Shown: positions 34,770 through 43,860, counted from the first letter of the stretch. The stretch: 64,000 bases of DNA from Thermoplasmata archaeon (GCA_021816725.1 JAKAXD010000001.1:62001-126000); one strand, 5' to 3'. Notes: generated by a model from the sequence alone, not told the origin. Translations and numbers: made by a program.

Positions 34770-35608
34770 ATTATACTACCAACCAGGAATGCTACGAGGC
34801 CCAGCATCATTCCTACCTTTATCAGATTTTGCCCCTTTGTCTGGTCGCTGAAGAAGTATGCAACTGATATGAGGAATGTGATATCTGAAAGCGCTACGGT
34901 GAATGCATAGAACCCGTTCCACTTGAAGAACACATACGGTATGGGCGTGAGGGAGACTGCAAGAATTATGAGGATGGCCGCGGCCACCAGGCTCAGTCCT
35001 TTCCCTATCTTCTTGGGTAGCGTCGTCCTGTTTATGTCACCAGAAACGTCCTCCACGTCCTTCACAATTTCCCTCGCAAGATTTGCAAGGAATGCCATGA
35101 GGGAGAGTATGATAACAACGTAAGTCAACTTTATAGACATGCTCCCGTAGACGAACACGAGGCCCACAAGGGAAGAGATGATGATGTTACCTGCAAGCCC
35201 CCATGCCTTCGTCTTCCATTCATATGTTGCAAGGAGGAAGATTGCAAGTGCAGCTACGATGAACTGGAGGATGTTTAGCGTGAATATGGAAATGACCAGT
35301 CCTGCTACGAACATTGCTATGGCTAGATATTTTGCTGAATTCCTTGATACCTGACCTGACGGTATCGGCCTGTTAGGGTGGTTGATCTTGTCTATGTCGG
35401 CATCAAAGTAATCGTTCAGTATGTTCCCGCCCAGGAGGATGAGGAAAACGACGGCCATTGCAAGGTAGAGGCGGGGGTACAGTAGTCCTCTGAAGCTCTC
35501 GACTGCAATTACGCCCCCTATAACGGTACCAAATGACGCCATCACAGCATTAACAGGTCTCATCAGGGCGAGATATCCTTTCATGCCTAGAACCGAAGAA
35601 CCAACCAT
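34766..35608 (-). CDS. Digeranylgeranylglyceryl phosphate synthase (UbiA family)
   Basis: A 280-residue membrane prenyltransferase with about nine helices. The first Asp-rich motif NDYFDADIDKINHPNRPIP is near 64-82 and the second (DVEDVSGD) near 185-192, both facing the active site. It adds the second geranylgeranyl chain to make digeranylgeranylglyceryl phosphate. The start may be at 35584 (MKGYLALMRP) as the first eight residues are not conserved-looking. The overlapping gene order with GGGP synthase makes a lipid operon and is good evidence for the assignment. Confidence 0.92.
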   Translation of the reverse strand: MVGSSVLGMKGYLALMRPVNAVMASFGTVIGGVIAVESFRGLLYPRLYLAMAVVFLILLGGNILNDYFDADIDKINHPNRPIPSGQVSRNSAKYLAIAMFVAGLVISIFTLNILQFIVAALAIFLLATYEWKTKAWGLAGNIIISSLVGLVFVYGSMSIKLTYVVIILSLMAFLANLAREIVKDVEDVSGDINRTTLPKKIGKGLSLVAAAILIILAVSLTPIPYVFFKWNGFYAFTVALSDITFLISVAYFFSDQTKGQNLIKVGMMLGLVAFLVGSII

Positions 35609-35636
35609 TAAATAAGTTCTTTTAAATATAGCTTTT

Positions 35637-36635
35637 TTATAGAGATTTCAGGATTTTTGTATACTCATCTCTATCACAGTTAGACTTGATGCCCTTTTCA
35701 TTGAAATTTGTACTTCCCGCTTTATAACTCTTCTCCTTCAGTTTTTCTATTATGGTAGACTTCTTTATCTCCCTTCTATCATTGGAATTGGAAAAGAACA
35801 GGAACATCAGGTCCTCGTTCCTGAAGTTCGCGAACAGCCTCCTTGAATTCTCGGAAAATGGGAAATCTTCCATCTTGTTGATGACTTCAGTATCGTACAG
35901 TTTGCCCATGTAAAGGGGACCGACGGCCTTTCCTTCAACTTCCGCCGCCCTCAACTCCCCCAGGGAGTCATCTGCAATCTTGTTTCCCTTCCTGAATTTC
36001 ACGAAAACTCTTATGAAGTGGCCGTCCCTTACCGCTAGCAGCGGTTTGCCTGCCCTTCCCAGTGATGCGCCCCTCTCCATCACATACTTCACGAATATCC
36101 TTGTTGAAATCTCCCTTGAGTAAATGCCATGGATGGACCTCGAACCGTAGATCCTGATGCCCTTGTCCAGCGACTTCCCCTCGAGGTTTGCAGTATCCGT
36201 CATGGTAACACCAATGATCCCGTTGTTCTTCAGGTTCATTATTGCAGCTTCCAGCAAGCCGGAAGGCGTCCCGAAGGGGTCGACGTCAATGTAATCCCAC
36301 TTTCGCGATGAGACTGCACAGAAATAGTCCTCACCCATTATCTCGACTTCAAGGGAGTTCAGCGCAGAATTCCTCTTCTCTATATCCGTGTTCCTGGGGT
36401 CCCTGTCGTTCAGCACAACATTCCACCCCGTTTCCTTCGCAATTCTCAACCCCCTAATCCCCGTCCCTGCCATTGAATCGAGCGCTATCCCTGGCTTCAT
36501 TGTTTTAAGCAATGCGACGGAGAAGTCCCGCGATGCCTCCATTAACCTGTTGTAGAAGCCAGGTGAAACACTCCCCGGCCCCTTTTCAAACGATGAAATT
36601 GTCTCTATCTCTACTGCTCCTTCCCGGACAATCAA
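35637..36635 (-). CDS. trm1: tRNA (guanine-26-N2) dimethyltransferase
   Basis: A 332-residue SAM-dependent enzyme. LDSMAGTGIRGLR (about 52-64) is the SAM loop and VDPFGTPSG (about 117-125) the DPFG catalytic motif of Trm1. FFSNSNDRREIKK and the C-terminal basic part bind tRNA. It makes N2,N2-dimethylguanosine at position 26 of most archaeal tRNAs. The stop of the upstream NTPase gene overlaps its start by 4 bases, so it is part of the mptD-NTPase-trm1 operon. Complete; identity firm. Confidence 0.93.
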   Translation of the reverse strand: MIVREGAVEIETISSFEKGPGSVSPGFYNRLMEASRDFSVALLKTMKPGIALDSMAGTGIRGLRIAKETGWNVVLNDRDPRNTDIEKRNSALNSLEVEIMGEDYFCAVSSRKWDYIDVDPFGTPSGLLEAAIMNLKNNGIIGVTMTDTANLEGKSLDKGIRIYGSRSIHGIYSREISTRIFVKYVMERGASLGRAGKPLLAVRDGHFIRVFVKFRKGNKIADDSLGELRAAEVEGKAVGPLYMGKLYDTEVINKMEDFPFSENSRRLFANFRNEDLMFLFFSNSNDRREIKKSTIIEKLKEKSYKAGSTNFNEKGIKSNCDRDEYTKILKSL

Positions 36636-37171
36636 GCTTCCTCTCCCTTAAGGAGCTGGGCTATCTTGTATGGTAGGAGCGTCCTGTTGATCTGCGTCAC
36701 CTCTAGGCTCCTTACGTCATCCCTCTTCTTCACTTCCTGGAGCAGCGGGTTCCTGCCTTTCTTGTGTAGCGTGAGGATCATCATCTTGTCCAGTTCCAGC
36801 ACTTCCTTCACTATTTCCGTATAAGCCTTGCTCTCCTGCTCAATCTTCCCAACCTCGTCTATGACTATCACGTCAGCATTCTCCCTCGCCCATTCTATTG
36901 CAGGTACCGCTACCTGGTCGAACGCCTTCAGGTCAACGCCAAACTTCCCTATCCTTATCCTTGAGTTGATGCTCTTGTGCGCAAAAATTATTGATGTCTT
37001 GCTGTGCCAGTCGAGAACCTTGAGGCCGACTGCCTCCTTCCCGTCCATTACCTTCTCGGTCAGTATTCCACCGACAACGTTCCCCTCCTTCTCCAGAATG
37101 TCAATCGTCTTCAGAAGGGTTTGTGTCTTGCCTACTCCCGGCATTCCTGCCAGCGATATCTTAACCTTCAT
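36632..37171 (-). CDS. Nucleoside-triphosphatase of the THEP1 family
   Basis: A 179-residue P-loop NTPase. Walker A is GMPGVGKTQ (8-16), Walker B VIVIDEVGKIE (about 99-109), and LTLHKKGRNPLLQEVK follows as in THEP1. Family members hydrolyse ATP or GTP in vitro; their cell role is not known. The gene overlaps trm1 downstream and mptD upstream by 4 bases each, so all three are made together. A role tied to folate or tRNA modification is speculative. Confidence 0.88.
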   Translation of the reverse strand: MKVKISLAGMPGVGKTQTLLKTIDILEKEGNVVGGILTEKVMDGKEAVGLKVLDWHSKTSIIFAHKSINSRIRIGKFGVDLKAFDQVAVPAIEWARENADVIVIDEVGKIEQESKAYTEIVKEVLELDKMMILTLHKKGRNPLLQEVKKRDDVRSLEVTQINRTLLPYKIAQLLKGEEA

Positions 37172-37539
37172 TCCTTAAGCACCTTGAACCTCATTAGCGG
37201 GTATTTCATGGAAGACACCCATGCCATCCTGCCCTCTACCAGCGCCTTCCCATACCTTATGTTGATCTTGACGTCCATCATGTCCCCGAGGAGTGTCTTG
37301 TACTTGTATGCCGGTCTTGATCTGCCAACCTTCCTCCTGTCAATGCTCACCTTGACCTTTGTCACGAAGGGCTGTGCCGAAACTGCCTTCTCTATTGCCC
37401 TTTCCAGGAATTCGACGTTGCTGTCGTTGATCGGTATGCCTGTGTACTGGTGGTAAATGGAACCAAGCTTCACTCCAGCCTCGAAAATTGCCCTCTCCTT
37501 TTCGCTGCATGAAAAATAACTCGTCGCAGGATCAACCAC
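37168..37539 (-). CDS. mptD: Archaeal dihydroneopterin aldolase (MptD)
   Basis: A 123-residue protein of the archaeal-type dihydroneopterin aldolase family. It starts MVDPATSYFSCSEKERAIFE then AGVKLGSIYHQYTGIPI, the family pattern, followed by NVEFLERAIEKAV. It cleaves 7,8-dihydroneopterin to 6-hydroxymethyl-7,8-dihydropterin and glycolaldehyde on the tetrahydropterin path. Three genes are coupled in order mptD, THEP1 NTPase, trm1. Identity rests on the sequence pattern; the reaction on family knowledge. Confidence 0.82.
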   Translation of the reverse strand: MVDPATSYFSCSEKERAIFEAGVKLGSIYHQYTGIPINDSNVEFLERAIEKAVSAQPFVTKVKVSIDRRKVGRSRPAYKYKTLLGDMMDVKINIRYGKALVEGRMAWVSSMKYPLMRFKVLKE

Positions 37540-37579
37540 ACAGCATGATAGCGCTATCGATAATAAAACTTTATTTTAG

Positions 37580-38686
37580 TCAGGAATAAAGGGCCTCGAT
37601 TGCCGATAGATGAAGCAGGAGCCCATATTTCAGTGCGTCCTCATTGACATCAAATATGCTGGAGTGCTTCGAAACCTCAATGCCCTTTATCTTACCCGTG
37701 CCAAGGAATGCGAAGGCGCTCGGTACCCTCGAGCAGTAGAACGCAAAATCTTCACCGCCCATCGTGGGCCTTGCCGAAACAGGCTTAAGGTATTTGGAGG
37801 CAACGGAATCTATCTTCCCTGCCGATCTCTCGTCATTTATGAGCGGAGGAAGCTCACGCATATAATTGACTTCCACGTGCTCACCCCTGAATTTCGTCAC
37901 CTCCCGTTCAATAGTCTCGGAATCTTCGCGGGTATAAGTTCTCACAGTTCCGCCTATGTTCACCTCCGCAGGAATTATGTTCTTTGCCTTCCCTCCGTTC
38001 ACGTATCCTATGCTCAGTACAGCTGAGTTAAGTGGATCTATCTTCCTGGCTGGGACTGTGAGGAGGTACTGGATGATCCTTGCGGATTCCAGCACTGAAT
38101 CGTATGCGAGATGGGGATATGCTCCATGACCTCCCGACCCCTTCACCTTTATTTCAAAACTGTCAACTGCAGCCATTGCCTTCCCCCTGCATATAGCGTA
38201 TTCCCCCACGTTCAGTGATGGCCATACATGAAGACCGAACGTATTTGCTATACCTTCCAACGCCCCTCCATCTATCATCATGGATGCCCCCTGTCCTATC
38301 TCCTCCCCAGGCTGGAATATGAACCTCACTGGTTTCAGGTTCGTGCGCTTTGAGTATACCATCGCACCCATGAGCACGGCGGTGTGGAGGTCGTGCCCGC
38401 AGGCGTGCATCCTTCCGCTCACCTTCGACGAGAACTTGAGGCCCGTTTCCTCCACTATGGGCAATGAATCCATGTCTGCCCTCAGCGCTATCTTTGGGCT
38501 GGTGCCGTAATCAACTATCAGGCCGTTGCCCACTTCCTTGATGCTGAAACCGAGGTCAGATGCGAGTTTCTTCACGTAATTTTTTGTCTCAACCGTATCC
38601 ATCCCCAGTTCAGGGTTCTCATGGATGTGCCTCCTGTATTCTACCATGAGAGGATATATCTTGTCCACTTCAGCCAGTTCAATCAA
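37580..38686 (-). CDS. M20D-family amidohydrolase (N-acyl-amino-acid deacylase)
   Basis: A 368-residue metallohydrolase of the M20D/ACY1-like group. HENPELGMDT (20-29) opens the fold, MHACGHDLHTAVLMG near 92-106 holds the metal ligands, GEEIGQGA near 127-134 gives the catalytic Glu, and GGEDFAFY near 315-322 the last His/Glu side. HIHENPELG and the dimer lid GSGGHGAYP match aminoacylases and N-acetyl-diaminopimelate deacetylases. It removes an acyl group from an amino acid in the cytoplasm. Its start overlaps the end of the enolase-family gene by 8 bases, so the two act together; an N-acylamino-acid racemase plus deacylase pair is the simplest reading. Confidence 0.85.
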   Translation of the reverse strand: MIELAEVDKIYPLMVEYRRHIHENPELGMDTVETKNYVKKLASDLGFSIKEVGNGLIVDYGTSPKIALRADMDSLPIVEETGLKFSSKVSGRMHACGHDLHTAVLMGAMVYSKRTNLKPVRFIFQPGEEIGQGASMMIDGGALEGIANTFGLHVWPSLNVGEYAICRGKAMAAVDSFEIKVKGSGGHGAYPHLAYDSVLESARIIQYLLTVPARKIDPLNSAVLSIGYVNGGKAKNIIPAEVNIGGTVRTYTREDSETIEREVTKFRGEHVEVNYMRELPPLINDERSAGKIDSVASKYLKPVSARPTMGGEDFAFYCSRVPSAFAFLGTGKIKGIEVSKHSSIFDVNEDALKYGLLLHLSAIEALYS

Positions 38687-39764
38687 GGAGCCTTCCCCCC
38701 TCTACCTGAACGCTGTTGAAGAATTCATAATCCAGCGATACCCCGATGCCCGGTCTACCGTAAGGTTCTATGAAGCCATCCTTCATTTCAAACGTCTCAT
38801 TGGTTATGTCCTTCCTGAAATACTTGTCGTTTGGAGACGTATCCCCCGGGAGGTTCACGAGCACATTGGATGCAAGTGATATGTTGAACGATCTTCCAAT
38901 CCCAGTTTCAAGCATACCGCCAATCCATATCTTCACTCCATTCTCCTTTGCCCTTTCCATGACTTCCAGTGAATTCTGCAGTCCGCCTATCCTTCCCGGC
39001 TTGATGTTGATGATGTCCACAGCCCCCATCTCCATTGCATTGACTGCAGATGCAACTGATTCGATGCTCTCGTCCAGGCATATGGGGGTCTTCAGCTCCT
39101 TCCTCAGGAGCGCATGGCCGTTTATGTCCTCAAGCGGGAGTGGCTGCTCGATGTACTTCAGATTGAACTCATCCAGCTTCTTCAAAATCTTGAAATCGTT
39201 CCTCGTGAATCCCTGGTTTGCGTCAACGCTGAGCGGGATGTCTCCGTATTTTTCCCTTATTGCCTTTATCAGCTGTACGTTGTACCCCCTTTCTATCTTC
39301 ACCTTTATCCTCCTGTACCCCCTCTTCACCGCATCCCCTATTGTCTTCAGCTCATCGTCTATGGTTGACATGCCTATCGATATTCCAACCTCAGCCTTCC
39401 CCCTGCTCTTCCCGAGGAACTTGTGCAGAGGTTTTCCTTCCCTCTTTGCATTTATGTCCCAGAGCAGCATCTCCACCGCCCCCTTCGCCATGTTGTGACC
39501 CCTTATCGCCTTGGCCTTATCGTTGAATTCTTCAGGCTCCATATCTGGCGAAAACATTCCCTTCAGGTGATTGTTTATGACGTGGATTACGGTGAAGTTG
39601 TCCTCGTAACCGTAAAGGGGTGCTTCATCTGTTACAACCTCTGCAAACGCCTTCTCCCCCTTTCCCTGGTAGAGAAGGGTGATTGCATCCCTTGTCAGTT
39701 GCGTGCCAAAACTCGTCTTGAACGGTTTCAGAAGCGGGATGGATATCTTGCTGTAGGATAACAT
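38679..39764 (-). CDS. Enolase-superfamily N-acylamino-acid racemase / o-succinylbenzoate synthase
   Basis: A 361-residue enzyme of the muconate-lactonising subgroup. Base KVKIERG (about 163-169), the metal ligands D in VDANQGF (about 185-191), E in YIEQPLPLE (about 214) and D in CLDESIE (about 242), and the second base K in NIKPGRIGG (about 266) are all present. The family includes menC (o-succinylbenzoate synthase) and N-succinylamino-acid racemases. No other men gene is near; the overlap with an M20 deacylase favours the racemase role, for example turning D-amino acids to L. A short TATA-like tract precedes it. Confidence 0.82.
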   Translation of the reverse strand: MLSYSKISIPLLKPFKTSFGTQLTRDAITLLYQGKGEKAFAEVVTDEAPLYGYEDNFTVIHVINNHLKGMFSPDMEPEEFNDKAKAIRGHNMAKGAVEMLLWDINAKREGKPLHKFLGKSRGKAEVGISIGMSTIDDELKTIGDAVKRGYRRIKVKIERGYNVQLIKAIREKYGDIPLSVDANQGFTRNDFKILKKLDEFNLKYIEQPLPLEDINGHALLRKELKTPICLDESIESVASAVNAMEMGAVDIINIKPGRIGGLQNSLEVMERAKENGVKIWIGGMLETGIGRSFNISLASNVLVNLPGDTSPNDKYFRKDITNETFEMKDGFIEPYGRPGIGVSLDYEFFNSVQVEGGRLLD

Positions 39765-39820
39765 GAAAGTTGCATGAAGTTCACCAACTAATATTTTTGT
39801 CGTTTCCTTTTTTTTGGCAG

Positions 39821-40597
39821 CTATCTCAACGTTCCCCTCAATGCGCTCACGATTGAGCTTATGTCTTCCGTTGCAGTCAGCTCTATGAACAGGTCCTCAA
39901 GGTTCCTCTCCTTGAGCAGTTCAGATGTCTTACCCTCCGCAACTATTTTCCCCGTCTTCATGATTGCAATTTCATCGCACACGTTTGCCGCTATATCCAG
40001 GATGTGCGTTGAGAAAACGACGGTCATTCCGTCCTGTGCAAGGCTTCTCAGGAGATCCCTGAATATCTTTGCAGATTGTGGGTCAAGGCCGTTTATGCTT
40101 TCGTCAAGTATCAGTATCTTCGGTGCATGGATCAGGGATGCGATGATGGACACCTTCTGCCTCGTGCCGAATGAGAGGCTTCCTATGAACTGGTCGTTGT
40201 ATTCCTCCATGCCAAAAGCCTTCGTGAGATCGTTCGCCCTGCGTTCCGCGATTTCCTTTGGTATCTCCCTTATGGACCCTACGAAGCTGAAGTATTCGTA
40301 CGGTGTGAGGCTCTCGTAAAGATACGGCGTTTCTGGCACGTATCCAACGATCTTCCGCACTGCTATCTGGTCTGACCTTGCATCTATGCCTTCAACGGTG
40401 ACGGTCCCCCTGTCGAAAGGTGAGATGCCTGCCATGATCTTCAGCAACGTCGTCTTTCCAGAGCCGTTTGGTCCGAGTATGCCGTAAATCTCGCCGCTTC
40501 TGATCTCTATGGAAAAATCAGAAAGAACCTCCTTCTCACCATAAAACTTGCTAAGGGACTGGACCCTAATGGACACGTAACGATTAGACAAACTCAA
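39821..40597 (-). CDS. ABC transporter ATP-binding protein, orphan
   Basis: A 258-residue ABC ATPase. Walker A GPNGSGKTT (about 38-46), signature LSFGTRQK (about 137-144) instead of LSGGQ, Walker B ILILDESINGLDP (about 158-170) and switch His in STHILDI (about 194-200). The architecture resembles the CcmA/NatA drug-type or lipid exporters. No permease gene lies next to it, so the membrane partner must be elsewhere. A C-terminal regulatory domain is partly present (RNLEDLFIELTATED). Confidence 0.85.
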   Translation of the reverse strand: MSLSNRYVSIRVQSLSKFYGEKEVLSDFSIEIRSGEIYGILGPNGSGKTTLLKIMAGISPFDRGTVTVEGIDARSDQIAVRKIVGYVPETPYLYESLTPYEYFSFVGSIREIPKEIAERRANDLTKAFGMEEYNDQFIGSLSFGTRQKVSIIASLIHAPKILILDESINGLDPQSAKIFRDLLRSLAQDGMTVVFSTHILDIAANVCDEIAIMKTGKIVAEGKTSELLKERNLEDLFIELTATEDISSIVSALRGTLR

Positions 40598-40739
40598 TTA
40601 ATTATCTTTTCTGAATTGCGGAATGAAATTATAATTGTATAGCCGTTATTGTTTTTCTGCAAAGTGGCACAATGACCATGCAACATATCAGAAAGGCGAG
40701 AAGTAGCAAGATAAATATTCAGAATCGATATCTGCAAAG

Positions 40740-41879
40740 ATGGTCTCGTCGAGATTCAGGTCTATTCTCCCTTCCCCTACAGTTTCACTAAACAACAAGT
40801 TTGCCGAATTGAAGGAGAGAGGGGAGGATGCCATTTCCTTCGGTGTCGGTGAACCGGATGCAACCACCCCGGAGGATGTCATAGATTATGCTATGAGGAA
40901 GGCAAAGGAGGGGAAGACACACTACACCTCTTCACTGGGCATCAAGGAACTGAGGGAGAAAATTGCACTGAAATACAGTGCAATGACGGGAAAGGAGGTG
41001 AAGGCAGCAAACGTAATAGTCACGCCGGCGAAATTCGCAATAAACATGGCAGTGCAGGCGGTGATAGAGAATGGGGATAATGTGCTGATGCAGGACCCCA
41101 GTTTCGTTTCCTATCCAGAGATAGTGAAGATAGCAGGCGGCGTCCCCAGGTACTTCCCTTCCAAGGAGGACGGCAGCCCGGATATAGACGCAATGAACGA
41201 GATGATTGACAGCAGAACGAAGATGATACTGATAAACTCACCTTCCAATCCGCATGGATGGGTGGCATCCGATGCTGATATGAAGGGCATAACTGAAATA
41301 GCCTCAGACAGGAAGATATACGTGGCAACGGACGAGATATACGAGAAAATCATATATGAGGGAAGGCACATCTCTCCCCTTTCATATCCCGGCATGGAGG
41401 AAAGGACATTCGTCATTAACGGCTTCTCAAAGAGTCACGCCATGACAGGCTGGAGGATCGGGTATCTCATACCCCCTCCAGAATTCATGACCTACATAGA
41501 CGCTTATCAGCAGCAGACTCTGACATGTGCGCCGTCCATATCTCAGTATGCAGCTCTTAGGGCGATGGAAGATACTTCATTCCCAGAAACAATGAGAAAG
41601 ACATTCCAGAAGAGGAGGGACAGGCTGTATGACATATTGTCGAAGAGCAGCAAGATGGAATTCAGGAAGCCAGCGGGCACATTCTACGCCTTCCCAAGGC
41701 TGAAGAACGGAATGAGCGGCGAGGAATTCTCCAACAAGCTTCTTGAGAAGGAGAAGGTGCTGGTAACTCCGGGATCTGGCTTCGGCCCATCAGGAAAGGA
41801 CAGGATAAGGCTGTCGTTCGCGCTCTCGGACAAGGAACTGGAAGAGGGTGCGAGAAGGATTGTGGAATTCCTGGGATAA
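40740..41879 (+). CDS. aspC: Class I aminotransferase (aspartate/aromatic type)
   Basis: A 379-residue aminotransferase starting MVSSRFRSILPSPTVSLN. The PLP lysine is in NGFSKSHAMTGWRIG (about 228-242), NPHGW near 180-184 is the aspartate-family N-P motif and RIRLSFA near 360-366 holds the carboxylate-binding Arg. It transfers amino groups between aspartate or other amino acids and 2-oxoglutarate. The TATA-like tract AAGATAAATATTC about 25-35 bases before the ATG at 40740 fits a leaderless transcript. Full length. Confidence 0.9.
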   Translation: MVSSRFRSILPSPTVSLNNKFAELKERGEDAISFGVGEPDATTPEDVIDYAMRKAKEGKTHYTSSLGIKELREKIALKYSAMTGKEVKAANVIVTPAKFAINMAVQAVIENGDNVLMQDPSFVSYPEIVKIAGGVPRYFPSKEDGSPDIDAMNEMIDSRTKMILINSPSNPHGWVASDADMKGITEIASDRKIYVATDEIYEKIIYEGRHISPLSYPGMEERTFVINGFSKSHAMTGWRIGYLIPPPEFMTYIDAYQQQTLTCAPSISQYAALRAMEDTSFPETMRKTFQKRRDRLYDILSKSSKMEFRKPAGTFYAFPRLKNGMSGEEFSNKLLEKEKVLVTPGSGFGPSGKDRIRLSFALSDKELEEGARRIVEFLG

Positions 41880-41896
41880 ACGGGAAATCGGTCGAT

Positions 41897-42280
41897 CTAT
41901 TTTCTCTTCTTCCTGTAGGCGGTATACTTCATCTGGTCGAATTCAAGGACGTGCCTTATCTTCTTAGATATGAGGTACTTGCTGATGTCCTCTGAAACGT
42001 CCCTCACGTAGGTTTCCGGGAGCGGGGCAAGTATTGTTATCTCCTTCTTGTCAAGTGGGAATATCATCCTCAGCTTCCCTTCCCTCGTATAACCCTCGGG
42101 CTTCCTGTTATTCTTTATGTCCTGCATGTTGAGCATGATTATCACGTCCCTGTGGTCTGGCTCGTCCTCCATCTCGTTTGTTTCCTTGAAGAATAGTTCC
42201 ATCATGCCCCTGAAGCTCTTTTCCATCTGTTTCCATTCGAAGTTCTGGGGGAAAATTATGTGGCCACTCCAGTTCTTCAT
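41897..42280 (-). CDS. Hypothetical protein, 127 aa, paired with rpo6
   Basis: A 127-residue soluble protein not recognised. It is charged, with alternating strands in the middle (KLRMIFPLDKKEITILAPLP) and a basic C-terminus (KYTAYRKKRK). It is 7 bases downstream of rpo6 on the same strand, so the two are co-transcribed. Such a position and size suggest a small conserved protein of translation or transcription, but no motif supports a function. Confidence 0.7.
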   Translation of the reverse strand: MKNWSGHIIFPQNFEWKQMEKSFRGMMELFFKETNEMEDEPDHRDVIIMLNMQDIKNNRKPEGYTREGKLRMIFPLDKKEITILAPLPETYVRDVSEDISKYLISKKIRHVLEFDQMKYTAYRKKRK

Positions 42281-42287
42281 GTATAAC

Positions 42288-42479
42288 CTACTTCGCCCTA
42301 GATCTCTTCTTGACCGTCATTGGGATCGCATCGTTTTCAAATTCGATAAGCGCTATCCTGAGGGGGTCAGTTATGTCCTTAGGTATTTCAATTATGATCG
42401 GTGCGCCCATAGAGATCTGGAGGGCCCTCGCACCAACTATCCTGGCCTTTTCATATTTTGTAAATCTCCTGCCTGACAT
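42288..42479 (-). CDS. rpo6: RNA polymerase subunit Rpo6 (K/omega)
   Basis: A 63-residue subunit from the start at 42479 ([20 protein letters not shown]). [21 protein letters not shown] is the invariant archaeal RpoK/eukaryal Rpb6 core; [19 protein letters not shown] follows. It wraps the Rpo1 subunit and aids assembly. A longer frame reaches 42521, but the extra 14 residues do not resemble the family. In many archaea this gene sits in the rps13-rpo3 ribosomal operon; here it is 12 kb away. Confidence 0.93.
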   Translation of the reverse strand: MSGRRFTKYEKARIVGARALQISMGAPIIIEIPKDITDPLRIALIEFENDAIPMTVKKRSRAK

Positions 42480-42536
42480 TAAACCACCTGTAGAGTACCT
42501 TATAATACTTGAAACTGTCACAAATCTCCTTTTAAG

Positions 42537-42989
42537 TTATAGCCTTCTCCCTATTAAATTTGTTATCTTGTCCAGGAAGTGCCTGTCCTGGTTCGTGAAA
42601 GGATCAACAAAATCGCTGTCTATGTCTACTTCCCCAATCACCTTCCCGTCCCTGAATATGGGCGCAACTATCTCTGATTTAGTTTCCGGGAAGCAGGCAA
42701 TGTACCTTGAGTCCTTTGAGACATCAGGCACAACAACAGTAAGCTCCTTTTTTGCGGCAAGACCGCATATACCATCCCCTACCTTTATTTTCGTATGCTC
42801 CGTCTCCTTTGGTCCGGAATAAGTGAGCAGTTCCAGGTTTTCACCACGAATCATGTAAATGCCGACCCAGTTGTAATGTCTCACCTTTTTGTTCAGGAAT
42901 TCAACCGTTAAGGATGCGACGTCCCCTTTCCCAGACTTTAATCTGGCCTCAAACTCCTTGAAAAGCGCATTGAAGTCTGTGTTTTGCAC
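42537..42989 (-). CDS. Free methionine-(R)-sulfoxide reductase, GAF type
   Basis: A 150-residue GAF-domain protein starting on GTG at 42989 after GGTGG. GDGICGLAAKKE (about 72-83) and YIACFPETKSEIVAPIF (about 98-114) bear the two conserved cysteines of fRMsr (near 76 and 101). It reduces free methionine R-sulfoxide with thioredoxin and so repairs oxidative damage. The gene is divergent from nop5 with a 70-base gap that likely holds both promoters. Identity firm on motif. Confidence 0.88.
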   Translation of the reverse strand: MQNTDFNALFKEFEARLKSGKGDVASLTVEFLNKKVRHYNWVGIYMIRGENLELLTYSGPKETEHTKIKVGDGICGLAAKKELTVVVPDVSKDSRYIACFPETKSEIVAPIFRDGKVIGEVDIDSDFVDPFTNQDRHFLDKITNLIGRRL

Positions 42990-43059
42990 CCACCATCATT
43001 TTCAACTGTTATTTAATATTAAGGCCAAGAAAGTTTTTATCCGTAACGTTCCTCAACGA

Positions 43060-43860
43060 ATGATGCTCTACCTAGTTTCCGTTGACAAAATAAAGGGCGA
43101 TGACAAAGAATTCCCGCTGACTAAGGAGGAATTCACGTCAATCTATCTCGACATCCTGCAGAACGGGAGGGGAACGTTCAACGGTGAAACGGTATTGCTT
43201 TCACCTTCCTTTAAGAAAAAAGGGGTGGATTACGGAATCCTGAGGGAGAGCCTTGAGATGCTGAACAGGAAATTGCTCTCATCAAGACTGACGGAGGACC
43301 AACTGATAGAGAAGATCATCTCAACCCTCGATGAGATGGAAAAATTCGAGAATTTCCTGGAACAGAAGGTGGATGAGACATCCATATTCATGAATTATGC
43401 AACGTCTGCGAAAGGTGACTTTTCAGAGCATATCGCGAAGATGCTGGCGGAGATAAGGGGGTTTGTCAAGGAGCTGGAGAAGACGCTGGATGAATACGTG
43501 GAGAGGAGTGCGCCGAACCTGAAGAAGATCGTCGGATACAAGGTGGCCGCGAGGCTGCTGAAGTCGTTCGGAGGCATCAGGAACCTGGCGCTCAGCTCAT
43601 CTAGCACCGTCCAGATAATCGGTGCTGAAAAGGCGTTCTTCAGGTTCAGGAAGGGTAGGGGAACTCCACCCAAGCACGGTATCATATATGAGATACCAGA
43701 CATATACAAGGCGTCCAGGAGCAATGCAGGCAAGATATCGAGGGCATATTCAAATGCAATAGTGAAAGCAGCAAGGGCAGACCTGGTTGGTATAGTTTCG
43801 GAATCAGATTCAAAGCTCAAGAAGAGGGTAGAGGAGATTAAGAGATCAAACAGGAAGTAG
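43060..43860 (+). CDS. nop5: Box C/D RNP protein Nop5, short form
   Basis: From the ATG at 43060 the protein is 266 residues, shorter than the roughly 370-400 usual for Nop5. The Nop domain (about 145-265) is clear: ERSAPNLKKIVGYKVAARLL, TVQIIGAEKAFFRF and PPKHGIIYEIPDIY, with the coiled coil before it (about 75-145). The N-terminal fibrillarin-binding domain is cut to about 70-100 residues. It scaffolds C/D guide RNPs that 2'-O-methylate rRNA and tRNA. The fibrillarin gene that usually follows is absent; downstream is a convergent unrelated gene. A TATA-like sequence sits about 25 bases before the start. Confidence 0.85.
   Translation: MMLYLVSVDKIKGDDKEFPLTKEEFTSIYLDILQNGRGTFNGETVLLSPSFKKKGVDYGILRESLEMLNRKLLSSRLTEDQLIEKIISTLDEMEKFENFLEQKVDETSIFMNYATSAKGDFSEHIAKMLAEIRGFVKELEKTLDEYVERSAPNLKKIVGYKVAARLLKSFGGIRNLALSSSSTVQIIGAEKAFFRFRKGRGTPPKHGIIYEIPDIYKASRSNAGKISRAYSNAIVKAARADLVGIVSESDSKLKKRVEEIKRSNRK

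Noticed and set aside
38770-39498. Plus-strand 242-codon frame opposite the racemase gene
   Set aside because: Antisense shadow of a gene with all catalytic residues.
42889-43059. Longer N-terminus for Nop5
   Set aside because: It overlaps the fRMsr gene and its promoter, and a TATA box sits just before the start at 43060.
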